Assembly (NCBI GenBank): GCA_019671005.1
Contig: CM033752.1
Location: forward strand, 9,362,001 to 9,426,000
DNA length: 64,000 bases
Source: Hibiscus mutabilis
Taxonomy: Eukaryota; Streptophyta; Magnoliopsida; Malvales; Malvaceae
Direction of reading: 5' to 3'
A model generated the notes under the pieces. It was given only the letters and a program-made list of their open reading frames with translations. It did not search any database and was not told the origin of the DNA. The position numbers were made by a program, and so were the translations under genes. Shown here piece by piece: positions 1 to 12,066 of this stretch. Position 1 is the first letter of the stretch; every line of letters starts with the position of its first letter.

Positions 1-119
1 AAGGGAATAAACATTTTTCTATAAGTACTTAAAATGAGGGGGTGTCTTACAAAGGTAATTACCAAAGCAAACGAAAATAGATGCCCAAAACGGTGGATTG
101 AATTTTGTTGGCTATGTAG

Positions 120-1850
120 ATAATAACAACACTTATTGATTTCTTGTGTATGAATCAAAGAACCATGAGATTAACAAGAATACGATAATAGAATCAAAGA
201 ACACATCTTTCTTTAAAAATGTATTCCCTTGTAAATCCAGGGAAGTTATCAAAGTTCAACTAAACAAACTTTGGAGACTATCAATGAAGATAGCTCCGAT
301 GATCAACAAGGGGCTTGAAATAGAGCCATGACAAGCAATGGTAGAAAAATCATTTTGATCGGATTTTCTAACCTTTATGCTAGAGGCTGAGCCTCAAACG
401 TATAATGATGAAATACATTTATATAAATGCACCTTATGGAAGGATGTCATTCCATCATGCAAAACCATACATGAGAATTAGTGGATTTTCCTCAGGGAAT
501 TAAACCATTAAATTCTAAATGGATTTTTCAAATGGAAAATGAAAGCGAATGGAATAATTGTTAAGTGCAAGGTCAAATTGGTTATAAAAGGTTACCAACA
601 AAAGGAAGGCCTTGACTATTTTTATACATATCCTCATGTATCAAGAATAACCTCCATAAGGATGATACTTGCAATTACCTCTTTGCAAAATTTAGAAGTA
701 CATCAAATGGATGTTAAAACAGCTTTCCTAAATGGAAATCTTGATGAAGAAAATTTACATAGAACAACCTAAGGGTCATGTAATTTCATATCAAGAAAGG
801 AAAGTCTATATATTGGTGAAGTCATTGTATGAACTTAAGCAAGCACCAAAGCAATAACATGAGAAGTTTGATAGTGTCATGATGACAAACGACTTCAATA
901 TTAATGAGTGTGACAAATGTGTATGTGTCAAAATTATCGACATTGGATATATTATTCTATGTCTATATATTAATGACATACTGGAATGGTAAAAACGTAT
1001 CGATGACATTTTAAATTTAAGACTTGACATAAAAGATATGAGACCATACGATACGATTTTCGACATCCAAATCAAACGGTCACATGAAAAACTTATATAG
1101 TCACACTATGTGGACAAATTCTTGAGAAATTTGGCAATGATGATTTTGGTATAGTCAGAACTCCAATAGACACGAGTCAAGATCTTTCCAAGAATAAAGG
1201 TCAAAATGTTGACCAAGTGGAATATACAAGGGTCGTAGGCAGCCTAATGTACCTCATGAGCTATACTAGACCAGATATTACTTTTACTGTGAGCAGTTTA
1301 AGTAGTTTCACAACCAATCCATGTGAAAATCACTGGAAAACGATTGTGAGGGTATTGAGATATCTTAGATATACTTAAGATTATGGATTATATTATTCCA
1401 GAGATCCTACTATTTATAAGGATACTCCGATTCCAGTTGGATATTTGATATTCAAGATATCAAAGGCACAAGTGGATAGAAATCCTCAAGTCAAACGGTT
1501 ATAACCAGATCTATAATGGAATCTGAGTTTGTAGTTCTAGATAAGTATAGAGAAGAAGCCAAATGGCTTTGAAATTTCATAGAGGATATTTCTAAATAGC
1601 CAAAGCATGTGCCCACAATATGCATAGATTGTAATGACCAAGTGGAAATTAGTAGTGCACAAATCTTTATGTATAATGGTAAGTTAAGATATATGTGTCA
1701 TCGACATAATACCATTAGATAACTAATCTCAAATAGAGTTATCTCTATTATTTTGTAATATCAAATGATAATGTTGCGGATTCGCTAACCAAAGGGTGAA
1801 ATCAAGATCAGGTTGAGAAAACATCGAAAGGAATGTGACTAAAGCTAGGA
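120..1850 (+). pseudogene. copia pol remnant: integrase tail, reverse transcriptase, RNase H
   Basis: Around 146-331 the translation has the linker after copia integrase (FFKNVFPCKSR). At 539-772 there is an RVT_2-type reverse transcriptase core with VKLVIKGYQQKEGLDY and HQMDVKTAFLNG. Past a frameshift, about 780-1080, come SLYELKQAPK and a degenerate catalytic box LYINDIL, where intact copia enzymes have YVDDM/L. About 1225-1380 reads VVGSLMYLMSYTRPDI, the start of the RNase H segment, followed by scattered matches to about 1800. Several stop codons and at least four frame changes break it. In an intact element this protein would reverse transcribe and integrate the element; here it is a fossil. 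Family assignment is firm; exact domain ends are approximate. Confidence 0.85.
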
Positions 1851-2410
1851 AAATTTAAGACGCTATATGAAAGAAAATCCTACCTAGTTGACTGGAGATC
1901 CCAAGATCTAGGTTCAAAGGGACAACCTACTTGTATAGACATGTGCGGTCACTATAGGGGTTCTTCTCCCAAGTCCGTTCCTATGATGTTAATAGTGATC
2001 AAAAGTGGAATAGGCTAAGCAAAGCTTTTAATGACCATTGTGTGTTTTGGTGAGCCGAACAACATAAGTCACCTAAGTGAGAGTGAAGTGGGGCTGCTTC
2101 AAGGAGACTATTGGGCATAGTTCTCTCAAACTCTTGTAGAACCAAGAGGCCATGGCTATATGGACTTACCTATGAGAACTAATATTCTTGCTAGGGAAAT
2201 AGTTGTGTGAAGTATATCATCATTTACACAAACGGCAGAACAGTTCAAGGACATCATGCCTACTGGTCAGCTAGTGAGGTAAATATACTTTCACAAGGGA
2301 AGGTTCAAGAGTGGACACCTACCTATCATATGCAGCTATCGTTCATAGATTTTATCACCACATCAAGTCAAAATGTTTTTGATTAAATCAATTTAATTCA
2401 TGTGGGGGAT

Positions 2411-3613
2411 TGCTGGGAAAAAATATGATAAAGTGAAAACTTTGAGGCATATTTTCTATGGGTAAAGGTGGAGTTTCGAATAATGAAGTTACAACTTCAT
2501 ATTCTACTCATGAGACATTTACAACGATATTTCATACGCTCAAAATGGGTGAGTGGTGAATGAGAAGTTAATGCTCAAAGTAGGCTAATTGTGAATTGAG
2601 TTAAGGAAAAAGAAAAAGCTTATATCTCATATTGATGGGTTACCAAGCATGATATATGTTTATATACAAGACTCTACTCGGCGGTTATTGAATAACTTAA
2701 ACTGATGTAATATGTGTAACGTGAATGTCCGGACCGGTCGAGCCCTCTATGGGATTGCAGATATTTTAACCTATTACGAGATAATTTTCCTTAAATATAG
2801 TATTTTTAATATCTCAAATAAAAGGATAAATGATAAGATAATATCTTTATATTTGGATATTATTTTTTGAATATTCTAAAATTAAAAGGATAAAATATTA
2901 TCTTTTAATTCAGATATTATTATAACAATGCTATTTAATTAATGATTTTTTAAATAAAATTCAGGCAATTCACAAGTTTTATTTCCAATGAAACTCTTAC
3001 CCCTATAAATAGCATTGAAACCTACTAGGTTTAACTACATAAAAAAACAAAAAGATTTTCTATTATTTTTACTTTGTGATTTTCTAAAGTGTTTTTGGTG
3101 ATAGAGGAAGGTAAGGTTACAGTTCGTGATCTCTGCAGACGTGCTACTATAGTTGATCATCTAGTTGTTGTATCCTAGGAGACAGACAACAACATATCTC
3201 ATGCACCACAAAAGTGGCCGAAAATTTATCTTAAGAAAACTATGGTCTTACAGTCCTCAACTCGTTTCTACTCAATCGAATTACAGTTTATTTCCAATTA
3301 CTTTATTTGATTCCTTTATCTTTAATTTCTTGGAAAATTTTTATTACTTGCAGTAAAAGAAATATGAGAGAAGCTGCGTGTTGGTATTTAGTGGATAACG
3401 TGGGAGAAGCTGTGTAAACATATTAAGTATAGCAACAACGACGGGATAATCCGAATGTGCATTGCTTTATTCATTTATTTTATTCAGTTTTCTACTTTTT
3501 AACCTTAGATTTATTTTTAGTTAATTTTGTTCTGTTCGATCTAATAATATTATCATTATTGATTCTTACTATTTTATTATTATTCTTAGATTATTAACGC
3601 TCATTGTCTAACA
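2411..3613 (+). repeat. 3' LTR of the copia element
   Basis: It starts TGCTGGGAA directly after the purine-rich GTGGGGGAT tract. It has a TATA box (TATAAAT, 3004-3010), a T-rich probable R/U5 part and ends near TCTAACA. The left end is well supported by the polypurine tract. The right end (3613) is inferred from TG...CA because the partner LTR is outside the window. No gene is present in this 1.2 kb. Confidence 0.6.
3003..3011 (+). promoter_or_regulatory. TATA box of the copia LTR
   Basis: CTATAAATA lies about 590 bp into the LTR, where a U3/R junction is expected, and is followed within 35 bp by a plausible transcription start region. Seen in sequence; promoter role inferred. Confidence 0.5.
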
Positions 3614-3619
3614 TTATCA

Positions 3620-4075
3620 ACCTTACCAGTTTTGAGGTTAGCCTGAAGAGTGCCTAAACTATCGTCTAAGGAACTACTACCCGAATCAACTAGCTCACCT
3701 TCATTTTCATCAAGAGAATAATGCTTTAATAAAGAATTCTCCTCTGCAGAATTTCACCAAAAGGCAAAGTTAAATTCCATTAAAAAGAATGGATAATATA
3801 GACCCACACATGAAAAAGAAACATTTTCCTCGATGAAATGTAGGTGGTTAGTAAGGATTTTTCCGTTTTGATAGTGAAGTCTCTCCCCATAAGTTGTTCA
3901 TCTTCAAAAAATAGGATAAGCCCCACCTATTAAAAAGATTATTAAACGTAAAGTTGTTCCATACAAATAAAGAAACTCCATGGCTTGTCACCCAAGTGAC
4001 TCGATTACCTGGTGAATAATCTTCCTGCCAACGAGATAAACCAGAAAAAATCTCAGACAACCACTCCCACTCTTA
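3620..4075 (-). pseudogene. fragment of a LINE-associated DUF4283-type protein
   Basis: The minus strand at 3848-4060 encodes about 70 residues containing SRWQEDYSPGNRVTW and GVSLFVWNN, then NRWG. This is the pattern (trp-rich, W-S/SPG-RLTWL..GLPLH.W) found in plant proteins with a DUF4283 domain, which are frequently ORF1-type products of LINE retrotransposons. Upstream and downstream sequence in the same orientation keeps some similarity but is out of frame. The copia LTR abuts its 3' side at about 3613, so the fragment may have been cut by that insertion. No RRM, zinc knuckle or endonuclease is visible. Assignment to the DUF4283 type is from remembered family pattern. Confidence 0.55.
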
Positions 4076-4904
4076 ATTCAAATAGTGTGAAATCAAATCT
4101 TTACGATCAAATTTAGGTTGTTTGAATATTCGTGTAATTATCTGATTGGTTGATTTACATGTTGTGTTTCTCGAGATATGAATTGTCATGTTCGATGAAA
4201 ATTATATTAATGGTTTGATAATTGGTAATATTCGAATCGATCATTACGAAGCCGTTAATTAATTTTATTTGAATGGACACGTTAGTAAACAAACCTTAAT
4301 GACTTTCATACGCTTTAGGGATCAAATAAAGTGTAGTAATATTGTAATTTTAGGAAATGGTACGAATTCGTGAATAAGGTATCGGTATGAGCTTTGGCCG
4401 TACCGGTATGCTTTTAGGGACCATATCGTTATTGATAACCTTACATGTGTTTTTGGAAATCTAAGATTTCTAGTAAGCAGATTCTGTATCTGTACACGTG
4501 TGAGTGCCGATACCAAATGGCACTGTATTGATACTCGTATTCGTGTACCGGTACCCGATACACTAAATAATCAATAAATGTAAATTAAGGGTGGAAATTG
4601 ATGTATATATTAATAATTGAATTTTACATTGATAAATGAGATAATATGGATTAATAAAGATAATTAATGAGGATGATTAATGTACACTTCCATAATAATT
4701 AATAACTTGGAAAAAGTTTGGTGACTTGTTGATAATAGCAATCGTAGGGATCCTTGGTGGATCGTGTGATGTTGTGTGCTGTGTGGCAGACGTGTCCTTG
4801 CTATGTGTTGATATGGACACTTAGATGGCTGAGTTACCTTATTTGATGGGATTCGGATACCCAGTGAGAGAGTGTTGCAACACTATAGTTAAAGACTTCC
4901 AAAT

Positions 4905-5098
4905 TTATGAACCCGATACTTAGTGGGACCGAGACTCATTGGAAGCCTTGATAAGAGATTCTGAGCATAGATGTATGTATCCCGACGCTTATTGGTATCG
5001 GGCCTCACCTGAAGAGTGTATGTTCTTGATGCTTAGTGAAACCGGGCCCCACTCAAAGTGTATGAACACGATGCTTAATAGGACCGAGCCCCACTCCT
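4905..5098 (+). repeat. four imperfect CTTAGTGGGACCG...CCCACTC hairpin units
   Basis: Near 4914, 4985, 5028 and 5070 the sequence repeats (G/C)ATRCTTAGTGGGACCG followed by a C-rich CCCCACTC segment. Within a unit AGTGGG and CCCACT can pair around an ACCGGG-type loop; the units differ in several bases. The same array occurs inverted at about 6010-6180. Confidence 0.6.
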
Positions 5099-5356
5099 AT
5101 ATTGTGGTATAATGCTTTCTTGCTATGCTATATGGTTAGACAATTAGAGGTAGCCCCATATCTATATGATGTTATATTGTCATGAGATGAGTATGGTTGG
5201 GCCTTGTGTGCCATGTATGATGATTTATATGATGAGAGCATGTGTTTAGACTACTAGTGGTAGTGTCACGTGTTCATTTATCTCTCCTTATTGCTCATAC
5301 TAGCTTGCATACTTATGTTTATGATTAACATGAAATATATTAGAGTAGATGTGTAC

Positions 5357-5379
5357 CACTAAGCTTCGTAAGCTTAGTG
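5357..5379 (+). other. perfect 10-bp stem-loop in LTR
   Basis: CACTAAGCTT and AAGCTTAGTG form a perfect 10-bp stem around the loop CGT. TGCGTAGGTTG follows about 20 bases on. Related stem-loops lie at the same relative place in LTRs at 5822, 16330, 24794, 28362, 29483, 30661 and (minus) 59275. Confidence 0.65.
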
Positions 5380-5740
5380 CTCAAAATCGTTGTTTCTGTG
5401 CGTAGGTTGATCGTTGGATCGTGGAGCACTATCGGTAAGAGATTCTAGCTTGCGACGATCTTCAAAGTACGGTGCTTGTGTTTAGTGGGCTATGTATTTA
5501 TAGGACCTTACGAAATGGAGTTTATAAGCTTTATTTTGAAAGTGTATTAGTTAAATTAAATGTTCAACTATTTTAAATTAAAGCTCTTTCGTACTGTTTT
5601 AATTATTTATCTATATTTTCAACTATTGGCTTTAAATGTTTTTGGAATGTACCTTATTAGGCTAAACCAAATTGAGAAATTTTATGGCATTTGGTTTGGG
5701 CTTCATGCCAAAATATGATATCCTGGTCGAGGGTGTTACA

Positions 5741-7577
5741 AGAATCCTTCACTAATAGTGCTCCTTCAAGCAATGTGCCAAACCTACTAACCTGTAAACG
5801 AAAACAACAATTTTGAACGTTGAGCTAACAAAGCTCTGTGGATAAACTTCCACTCAACCAAGCTTCATGAAAATCATAAACATAAGTATGTAGCTAGAAA
5901 TGATGACATGGCATATACATCAACATATGGAGCTATCTATAGCCGCCTAAATGCATAGCAATCAACAAATCAATAGATGCATCAAATCTCACACAGCACA
6001 TATACATCATACCAACAAACCTGGAGTAAGGCCCAGTACCACTAAGCCTCGGGATCATACACTCTAAGTGAGGTCTGGTCCCACTAAGCATCAAGATCAC
6101 ACACTCAAGCTCGAAATCTCTCGTCGAGCATCATCGAATGGGGCCTGGTTTCACTAAGCATCGGGATCATACATTTAGAATCCTCAACCATAGTGTTGCA
6201 CACATTTTTTCTCTCACTGAGTATCCAGAACCCAACAACCAAAGGACTCAACTAACTAGGTGCCCTTACTTAGCACGAAACATCACACTATCCACCAAGG
6301 ATCCTTACAATTTTAATTATATACAAGTCACCCAAAGCTTTACCATGTTATTTCTCATTATACTCACCTATGAGGTTTGAAACTCAGTTTCTCAACTTTA
6401 CTATTGATTTTACCCCATTAGAGACCCATTGGGCCTTAGTCCTTGAATTATAGGTCCTTCGAACTCAAAACGTAATTTTTGGGCAGATTGCTTAGAGGGT
6501 TTTGATACCCTCTAACGAGTACCGATACCCAACCAAGCGTATTGATATCCAACTTCACACACATAGGGGTTTATACAATAACCCCGCACCGATACACGGG
6601 GCCATGTATCGATACCCCTTATTGTATCGATACACTCCCAAGCGTACCGAAACATCTTTTTGCTACTAGAATTTGATGAAACAATGGGGACTGATACTCC
6701 CCTTAGGCGTACTGACACACCCTTTAAGAAAGGCTTGATTTCATCAGTTTTAACACGGGGTACTGATACACGTTCAACCCATACTGGTACTCAAACCAGA
6801 ACTTATTTTTTGGAGTTCGTAAATCACCTCCCAAGCCCCCCAAAACCCAAAGTTAAGACTCTAAAATGAACCTACAAGTTATGAGAAGTGGTTTAAGTGG
6901 GTTTTTTTTACCGTTTTTACACTATTTTAATACCAAATTCAGATTTAGCCATTAAAGGTCTCTAAACACTCAAACAACCATAACATTCACATCAAGCAAC
7001 AAAGCCATTAAATTAATGATGCCCGTGAAGGCATATGAGTTATTAGTGTACTAACCTTAAGCAAGAATCCTGAATCCAAGCTTCAACTCAAGTTCTCTCC
7101 CACTTCCTTCAAACCTCAAGCTTTCAAATATCCTCCAACCTCTTCCACTTGCCACACAACATGAAATCTGTAACAAAACTTGAATTAGAGCTCATGGAGC
7201 AAAATTGCTACAAGATACAACCTTTAGACCAAGAGAAATATCCCTAAGCCCTAAACTTCCCCAAAACCCATCACATATACTCCCCACCAAACTTAAAGAT
7301 TCTTACTTCAAAATGTAGATCCTTGAACGTAGATTACACTTCCCTTGACAAGAATTTCGAGATTCATAATTAAAAACACAAAGTTTGGACCTTTACCTTT
7401 GAATCCAAGGTGAAAGAGAAAATAGAGAGAAAAGAGAGGAGTTATGAGGGTAATGAAAGCATGTCTTGCTTTTCTATGTCCACACATGGGTTTTTGCAAG
7501 ACAATTCACACGCCCCTTTAGAAAAAAATGATGAAATCCCCCTTATGCCCATATTTACTCTTCCTATAATTGTTACA
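5741..7577 (-). repeat. gypsy-type LTR fragment, minus orientation
   Basis: Read on the minus strand it starts TGTAACAATTATAGG (complement of 7563-7577). It runs through a TACCGATAC-rich region (6500-6800), the GGATCCTTGGTGGATAG motif, four CTTAGTG-type hairpin units (6010-6200) and the stem-loop at 5822-5836. It is the same family as 4081-5740 but clearly diverged. It stops at AAGGATTCT where the plus-oriented copy ends, and the last 300 bases expected from that copy are missing, so this LTR is broken at 5740/5741. No gene is present. Confidence 0.6.
6010..6200 (-). repeat. inverted copy of the CTTAGTGGGACC hairpin units
   Basis: On the minus strand the units read CTTAGTGAAACCAGGCCCC, CTTAGTGGGACCAGACCTC and CTTAGTGGTACTGGGCC, separated by about 45-65 bases. 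They match the array at 4905-5098 in order and place. Confidence 0.6.
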
Positions 7578-7599
7578 CGTAATAAGTGCTCCACAATTG

Positions 7600-9079
7600 T
7601 GCAAGTGTACACGTCGTAAGTTATAGTATAAAAGATATCGTCTCCACAGGGATTGGTGCCACTTCAAGAATTCAATTTCTTGCACTGTAAAAAGTAAAAA
7701 CACAAATAGGTGATTGTAGGAGTTTTAACTAACAACTAAAATAGAAAGCAATAAAGTAAAAGAAGATGTAATCAAAAGAGAGAGAATATGCCAGGTTATC
7801 GTGAGTTGAGGAGTGATAGCTGATTGGATCGTCTTGGTAAAAGAGTGCAAGGGCAACTCAGTTGCTATGGCAACTTGCACAGCGGGGTTGCCTTGGTAAC
7901 TAATTGACGGTTGCATTGGCAATTGTTTGGGCGGCTGGGCAGCAACTTCAAGGTTCGGCGGAGCATTCTCAATGGTTTCTTCTTATCCCTAAGTTGAAAC
8001 TCTAGCTAATTGTGCATGCCTTGATAATACATCCTTGCGTGAATCAAGTGTGAACAACAACCAATCTTGTGCCCCTCTTAGCCGTTGAAATCCTTAACTT
8101 ATTCCTAAGCCGGATTAATCTTCACCATCAATAGATTGAATAAAGACCATACACATTTGTTTCTTGAATCTAACTCTCCCGATATTAGATAAATAGATGA
8201 AGTTACGAGATCCTCTCCCAATTCACTCACAAACAAGAATAAAAACCAAGAATGAGTAAACCTTGAATTGAAAGTGCAAAATCTTATTACCTAAACAAAA
8301 TCCAATTGTTTCTCACAACCACAAAACACAATAACCTTAGTCAAATAGATTTAGTTCATGGCTAGGTTCCAAAGAAACACGAAACAAAAAAATCCCTAAC
8401 ATAGACCTAATTGAACAAGAAAGAAATAGATGAAGAATGGTTGAAGCCTCTTGTCGAAATCTCTCCCCTTTTGCTCTCTTGGAGTTGACGGCTTGGTCTC
8501 CTTTAAATAGGAGATGGCTAGGTCAAAGTCTCTCTTGAGGAAGAAGTTAAGTTGGAATTAAATACTTTTAAAAGAATATAATTCTTTATTATTTAAATTC
8601 CTTCTAGATCTTCTCCTATCTTCTTGGGATTTAATTTCTCTTTAACCTCTTCATGGAAATCAAACTTCTTTTGGATTTAGCTTTGCTCCACGTCATCTTG
8701 GTCTTATCTAGTCATTAATTTTGACTGCCATATCATCTTATCCCTTATCGACAATTGCCCTGGCAACTAGCTTGGCATCTCTTTCATGGATTGCCCTGGC
8801 AACTGCGTCGGCATCTCCTTCATGCACTACCCTGGCAACTGATTCCAACCTTGTTTAGGCAAGTGATTCTGCACAACACAAAAACAACTATCGGCAGCAC
8901 CTTTTTTCCACAAAATTAAGCAAAAATATGAAATCAAGCAAAATATAAAATCAAGGTTGTCCACCAAGGAAACAATGCAAACATGCATGAATGGCTAATA
9001 ATGCAACTAATATGAGCCTAAGTCTAGCAATAATATGAATAAAAAGGGTGAATAAAATAGTACTTTTAGACACTTAACA
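7600..9079 (-). repeat. 3' LTR of element A
   Basis: The minus strand starts TGTTAAGTG right after the purine tract GTTTGGGGGTG and ends CGTGTACACTTGCA at 7600, giving short inverted ends (TGTTAAGTG / CACTTGCA). The end section CACCAATCCCTGTGGAGACG resembles the 57985-58060 end of element G, which supports the boundary. A promoter-like TTTAAATAGG lies at about 8503-8512 (plus). GGCAAC/GTTGCC motifs cluster at 7855-7925 and 8750-8845. No ORF. About 1480 bp; the left end could be off by a few bases. Confidence 0.7.
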
Positions 9080-9949
9080 CACCCCCAAACTCGAACTATT
9101 GCTTGTCCTCAAGCAATGCAAACTAATAATTACCCGCCAAGACTTCAATTTTCACAAACTTAGCTTTGAACTTGATTTCAATTCTCAGAACCATGGCACA
9201 AAGTATGATTGACTTTTCATTTTTTGGGAAACTTAGGAGTTACTCGGAATCAAACTATAATGCTTGTGAGTGTGTGTGGAGTTATGTGCAAGTTGATTTT
9301 TCGGATTCTATGCGAACATGAGGTTTTCAAATTACTTCCTTGGGTTCTTTTAACATGTTTTAACTAGAGCTGGTTTCGGGCACCTCTAGTGTTTTTGTAG
9401 TTTTCTTAAGTTAATTAATTTATTCGACTATAGCCGGTTTTGGGCACCTCTAGCGATCAATTTTTAGCACATACTAGAGCCAGTTTCGGGCACCTCTAGC
9501 GATCAATTTTTGGCACATACTAGAGCCAATTTTTGGCACCTCTAGCATTCATCCAATTTTTATTCTAATCCCCCATTTTTTCAACTATCAACCTAAGTTT
9601 GCTAGAATTCCTTAAATCAATCAAGCCACAACAGTGTTTCATCAAGTTTAGCATCATAGTAAGATTCTAAGTGTTTCCACGGTTATCCTAGAATAAAAAG
9701 TTCTATCAATTAAGTACATTGGCAAAGTCATCATCGGATATTCATCAAATCTAGGCAATTCTTATTCCAACTAAAGGCATGGCAAGCAATTTATGTATCC
9801 TAAATGCAATACTTAGGATGAATGCAACTAAACATGGTAACTAACTAATAACAATCCCCCCAAACTCGAGTGAGGCATTATCCTCAATGCATGCAACAAA
9901 GAAAAAAAATAAAAATAACAATAAAGAAAAGTAAAATGCAAATGAGAAC
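9080..9949 (-). other. element A 3' untranslated region with polypurine tract
   Basis: Minus strand from the ORF stop to the LTR. The tract GTTTGGGGGTG (complement of 9081-9090) primes plus-strand synthesis in such elements. AGCAATAGTTCGAG before it and the second CTCGAGTTTGGGGGG at 9856-9866 are Athila-typical. Nothing coding is seen. A short tandem repeat lies at 9367-9545. Confidence 0.6.
9367..9545. repeat. tandem CGGGCACCTCTAGCGATC repeat
   Basis: TAGAGCCAGTTTCGGGCACC is followed by TCTAGCGATCAATTTTTGGC and ACATAC. This unit occurs about three times with changes, with a more diverged copy at 9367-9400. It lies in the 3' untranslated part of element A. Confidence 0.6.
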
Positions 9950-11446
9950 TTACTCCGAGAGTTCGTCATCGTGGATGATTAGTTTCCTTTTGGCCAGTGT
10001 CTTGATTCTTTTGCTTGAACGTGATGGTTGCTTCCTTGTTGCCGATGGTGGAATCGATCCTCGTACGAGGGTGTCCTCATCGTCCTCTTCCTCAATGTCA
10101 TTGGCCTTTCGCTTGGGCTTGGAGGGTTAAATTGGTGTGGTCTTTGTTGGTGCAATGGAGGACTCATCCGAATCTAAAAAAATCAGACAATGATTTAGTA
10201 CGAGTTGATTCAGGCATATGCGCTTTACCTTTGGCTTTTGCAGTGGTTGCCGGGACGTCTTTAGCTTTGGTTGCTGCGGCATCTTCAGTGTTGGTTGCTG
10301 TGGCAACTGCTTGAGCAGGCGCAGTGTAGGTTGTCGCGGCATCATCTATTGCGGTTGTCGTGGCAACTACTTCATTGGTTTTCGTAGCAAGGATTTCGGC
10401 AGGAAAGATGGGGAACGACATGCGGCTGTCCGGGTACTTTTCCAAGATGACTTGGGTGATGGCATTGTTGTGATCCTTCATGTACCGAATAAACATTAGT
10501 TGTCGGTCTTCAATTTGCCTAAGAAGGTTCTTCAACGGTTATAAGAGTGCTTCAAGTTGTCCCGGGGTTGCTGTCTGAGTTGCCTAGGCATCGGTTGCTT
10601 GGGCATTAGGAGTTGCCGAGGTGGCAGGAGTTGCCACAGCAATTGAAGGCGTTGAGGATTTTACTGGTGCCTCTCCCATTAGCTTTCGGATTTGTGCTTG
10701 ATTCCAACCGGACTTTGGTAGGGCCTTTTCATTAGTGGACTCACTTGGGACATGCATCTCCTTGCAAAGATTGGAAATTAAGCAAGGGAAGAAAAGATAA
10801 CCCTTGTCTTTTGTACTGCATACAAAAATCTCATCACAAATAATTTTTCCAATGTTAATGATGCAATTATGCAAGATAGAATGTATGAGCAAAAGACGAG
10901 GTGTATCAACGGTAGTATTGTGTGTGGTGGGCATTAAAGAAGTTTTAACAAACTTATTCCATAATTTTGCCTCGGGTTTAAGCTGAAGGCGATTTACTGT
11001 GCCCTTGTATTTACCGTCGTTCCAATGAGTTCCCGATAGAGTGAGTTCTTGAAGCACCTAGTCGAGTTGCTTGGGCGTGAGTTGATCAACAAAGGCCTGA
11101 TGCTTGTCTTTCTCAACGTAGAGCCCGTAAAAGGTGTTGATGTTTTTGGGGCTTATGAGTATAGCCTTGTCATGAACAAAAACATAAGGATTATTCGGGT
11201 TAGGTGAGTGAGCATAGAATTCTCTTACCCATGAGATGTTACCCGGTTCCGGTTGATGGCAAAAGATTTGCCACTTTTGATGTGATCTTGATGAGAGTTA
11301 GAGTATTCGAAGTCTTGTTCTTCGCAAATCTTCCGGCTTTCAAACTTGGAGTGAAATCTTTCTTGAACCACCGGTGTAGCAAACTTCTTGTATCTTGGTT
11401 CTTTGGAGGAGCTTGGATGAACAAAAAATTCGATTTTGGATGCCAT
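9950..11446 (-). pseudogene. element A downstream ORF with putative plant transposon-protein domain
   Basis: The start ATG (complement of 11444-11446) gives MASKIEFFVHPSSSKEPRY, an Athila-like opening. The stop TAA (complement of 9950-9952) ends ...LIIHDDELSE, about 500 codons in all. A central stretch (about 10750-11150) has LTPKQLD, GTHWN, LKPEAKLWNKFV and LMPTTHNTTVDTPRLLLIHS. This matches the domain annotated as putative plant transposon protein, found in Athila-type elements in the slot where some carry env-like genes. The last third is low complexity (A/T-rich residues) and ends basic. At least three frame changes, plus a stop near 10164, disrupt it. Function is unknown even in intact copies; no membrane segment is visible here, so env function is not supported. 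Confidence 0.7.
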
Positions 11447-12066
11447 GGATGATCTTGGTTGTGAATTTGGTAGAAACAAAGAAAAGAAAGCAAAAGAAAC
11501 TAAAGAGTTGCAAGATGAAAAGTAGGAATAGGTTTCTTGGAAGTTAAGGGTGATGGGTTAAATAGAAAAGATAGGTAGTAAATATGGTGGGTGGGATTAA
11601 TTGGAAAGAAAGAAAATAAGAGGTTTGATTGGGGGAAGGGGACGGCTAGGGGATTTTGGGAACGAGAAGGGTTTGGCCGGCTATGTAGGGTTTATTTAGG
11701 GTAAATTGGAGGCTTAATATAAGCCTTAGATTTAGCCCATTAATTTCGTTGTTGAAGAAGTTTCCTTCTTGAATCAAATTCCTCTTTATCTTGAACTCTT
11801 TTTCTACAATTAAAAAATAAATAAAATAAGGATTAAAATTAAAGATAAACTAATAAAAGAAAATAAATAAAGATGTGCAAAGAAATTCTTAAACTTAAAA
11901 TTTAAAAACAATTAGATAAATATGAAAGAAAGATGTAGTCTTAATCTTAAAGAAAATAAATAAATCTATCCTAAAAAGAAAAATAACCGAAATTAATAAA
12001 AAATAATAAATAATAAATAGTTCAAAAAAATAAAAATAAAAATAAAATATCGAAAGGCGAGCATGC
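11447..12066 (-). other. AT-rich spacer between pol and downstream ORF of element A
   Basis: About 600 bases without an ORF. The right half is dominated by AAATAAATAAA runs on the plus strand. In an intact element it could hold signals for expressing the second ORF, but nothing specific is visible. Confidence 0.5.

Larger units (their letters stand above)
1..3613 (+). mobile_element. Ty1/copia LTR retrotransposon, decayed, 5' part outside window
   Basis: The window opens inside a copia polyprotein, in the linker between integrase and reverse transcriptase. It continues through RT and RNase H remnants, an untranslated 3' stretch (about 1850-2400), a polypurine tract (GTGGGGGAT, about 2402-2410) and a 3' LTR. 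The domain order, RT before the end with integrase upstream, and the RT wording (VHQMDVKTAFLNGNLDEE) are diagnostic of Ty1/copia rather than Ty3/gypsy. The coding part has many stops and frameshifts and cannot be functional. The 5' LTR and gag lie outside the window, so target duplications cannot be checked. The outer end of the LTR is estimated from the TG...CA rule only. Confidence 0.85.
4081..5740 (+). repeat. gypsy-type LTR (solo or partial), plus orientation
   Basis: It ends GAGGGTGTTACA at 5740, the typical 3' end of these TGTAACA...TGTTACA LTRs. Its internal order matches the opposite-facing copy at 5741-7577: TACCGATAC-rich part (4380-4560), GGATCCTTGGTGGAT motif (4750), a repeated CTTAGTGGGACCG hairpin unit (4905-5095) and a strong stem-loop (5357-5379) followed by GCGTAGGTTG. 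No coding sequence, primer site or partner LTR is seen nearby. The left end is not determined; 4081 is where the DUF4283 fragment stops. Confidence 0.6.

Noticed and set aside
9950..11446. Calling the Athila downstream ORF an envelope gene
   Set aside because: No signal peptide or membrane segment can be read; only the putative plant transposon-protein domain is supported.
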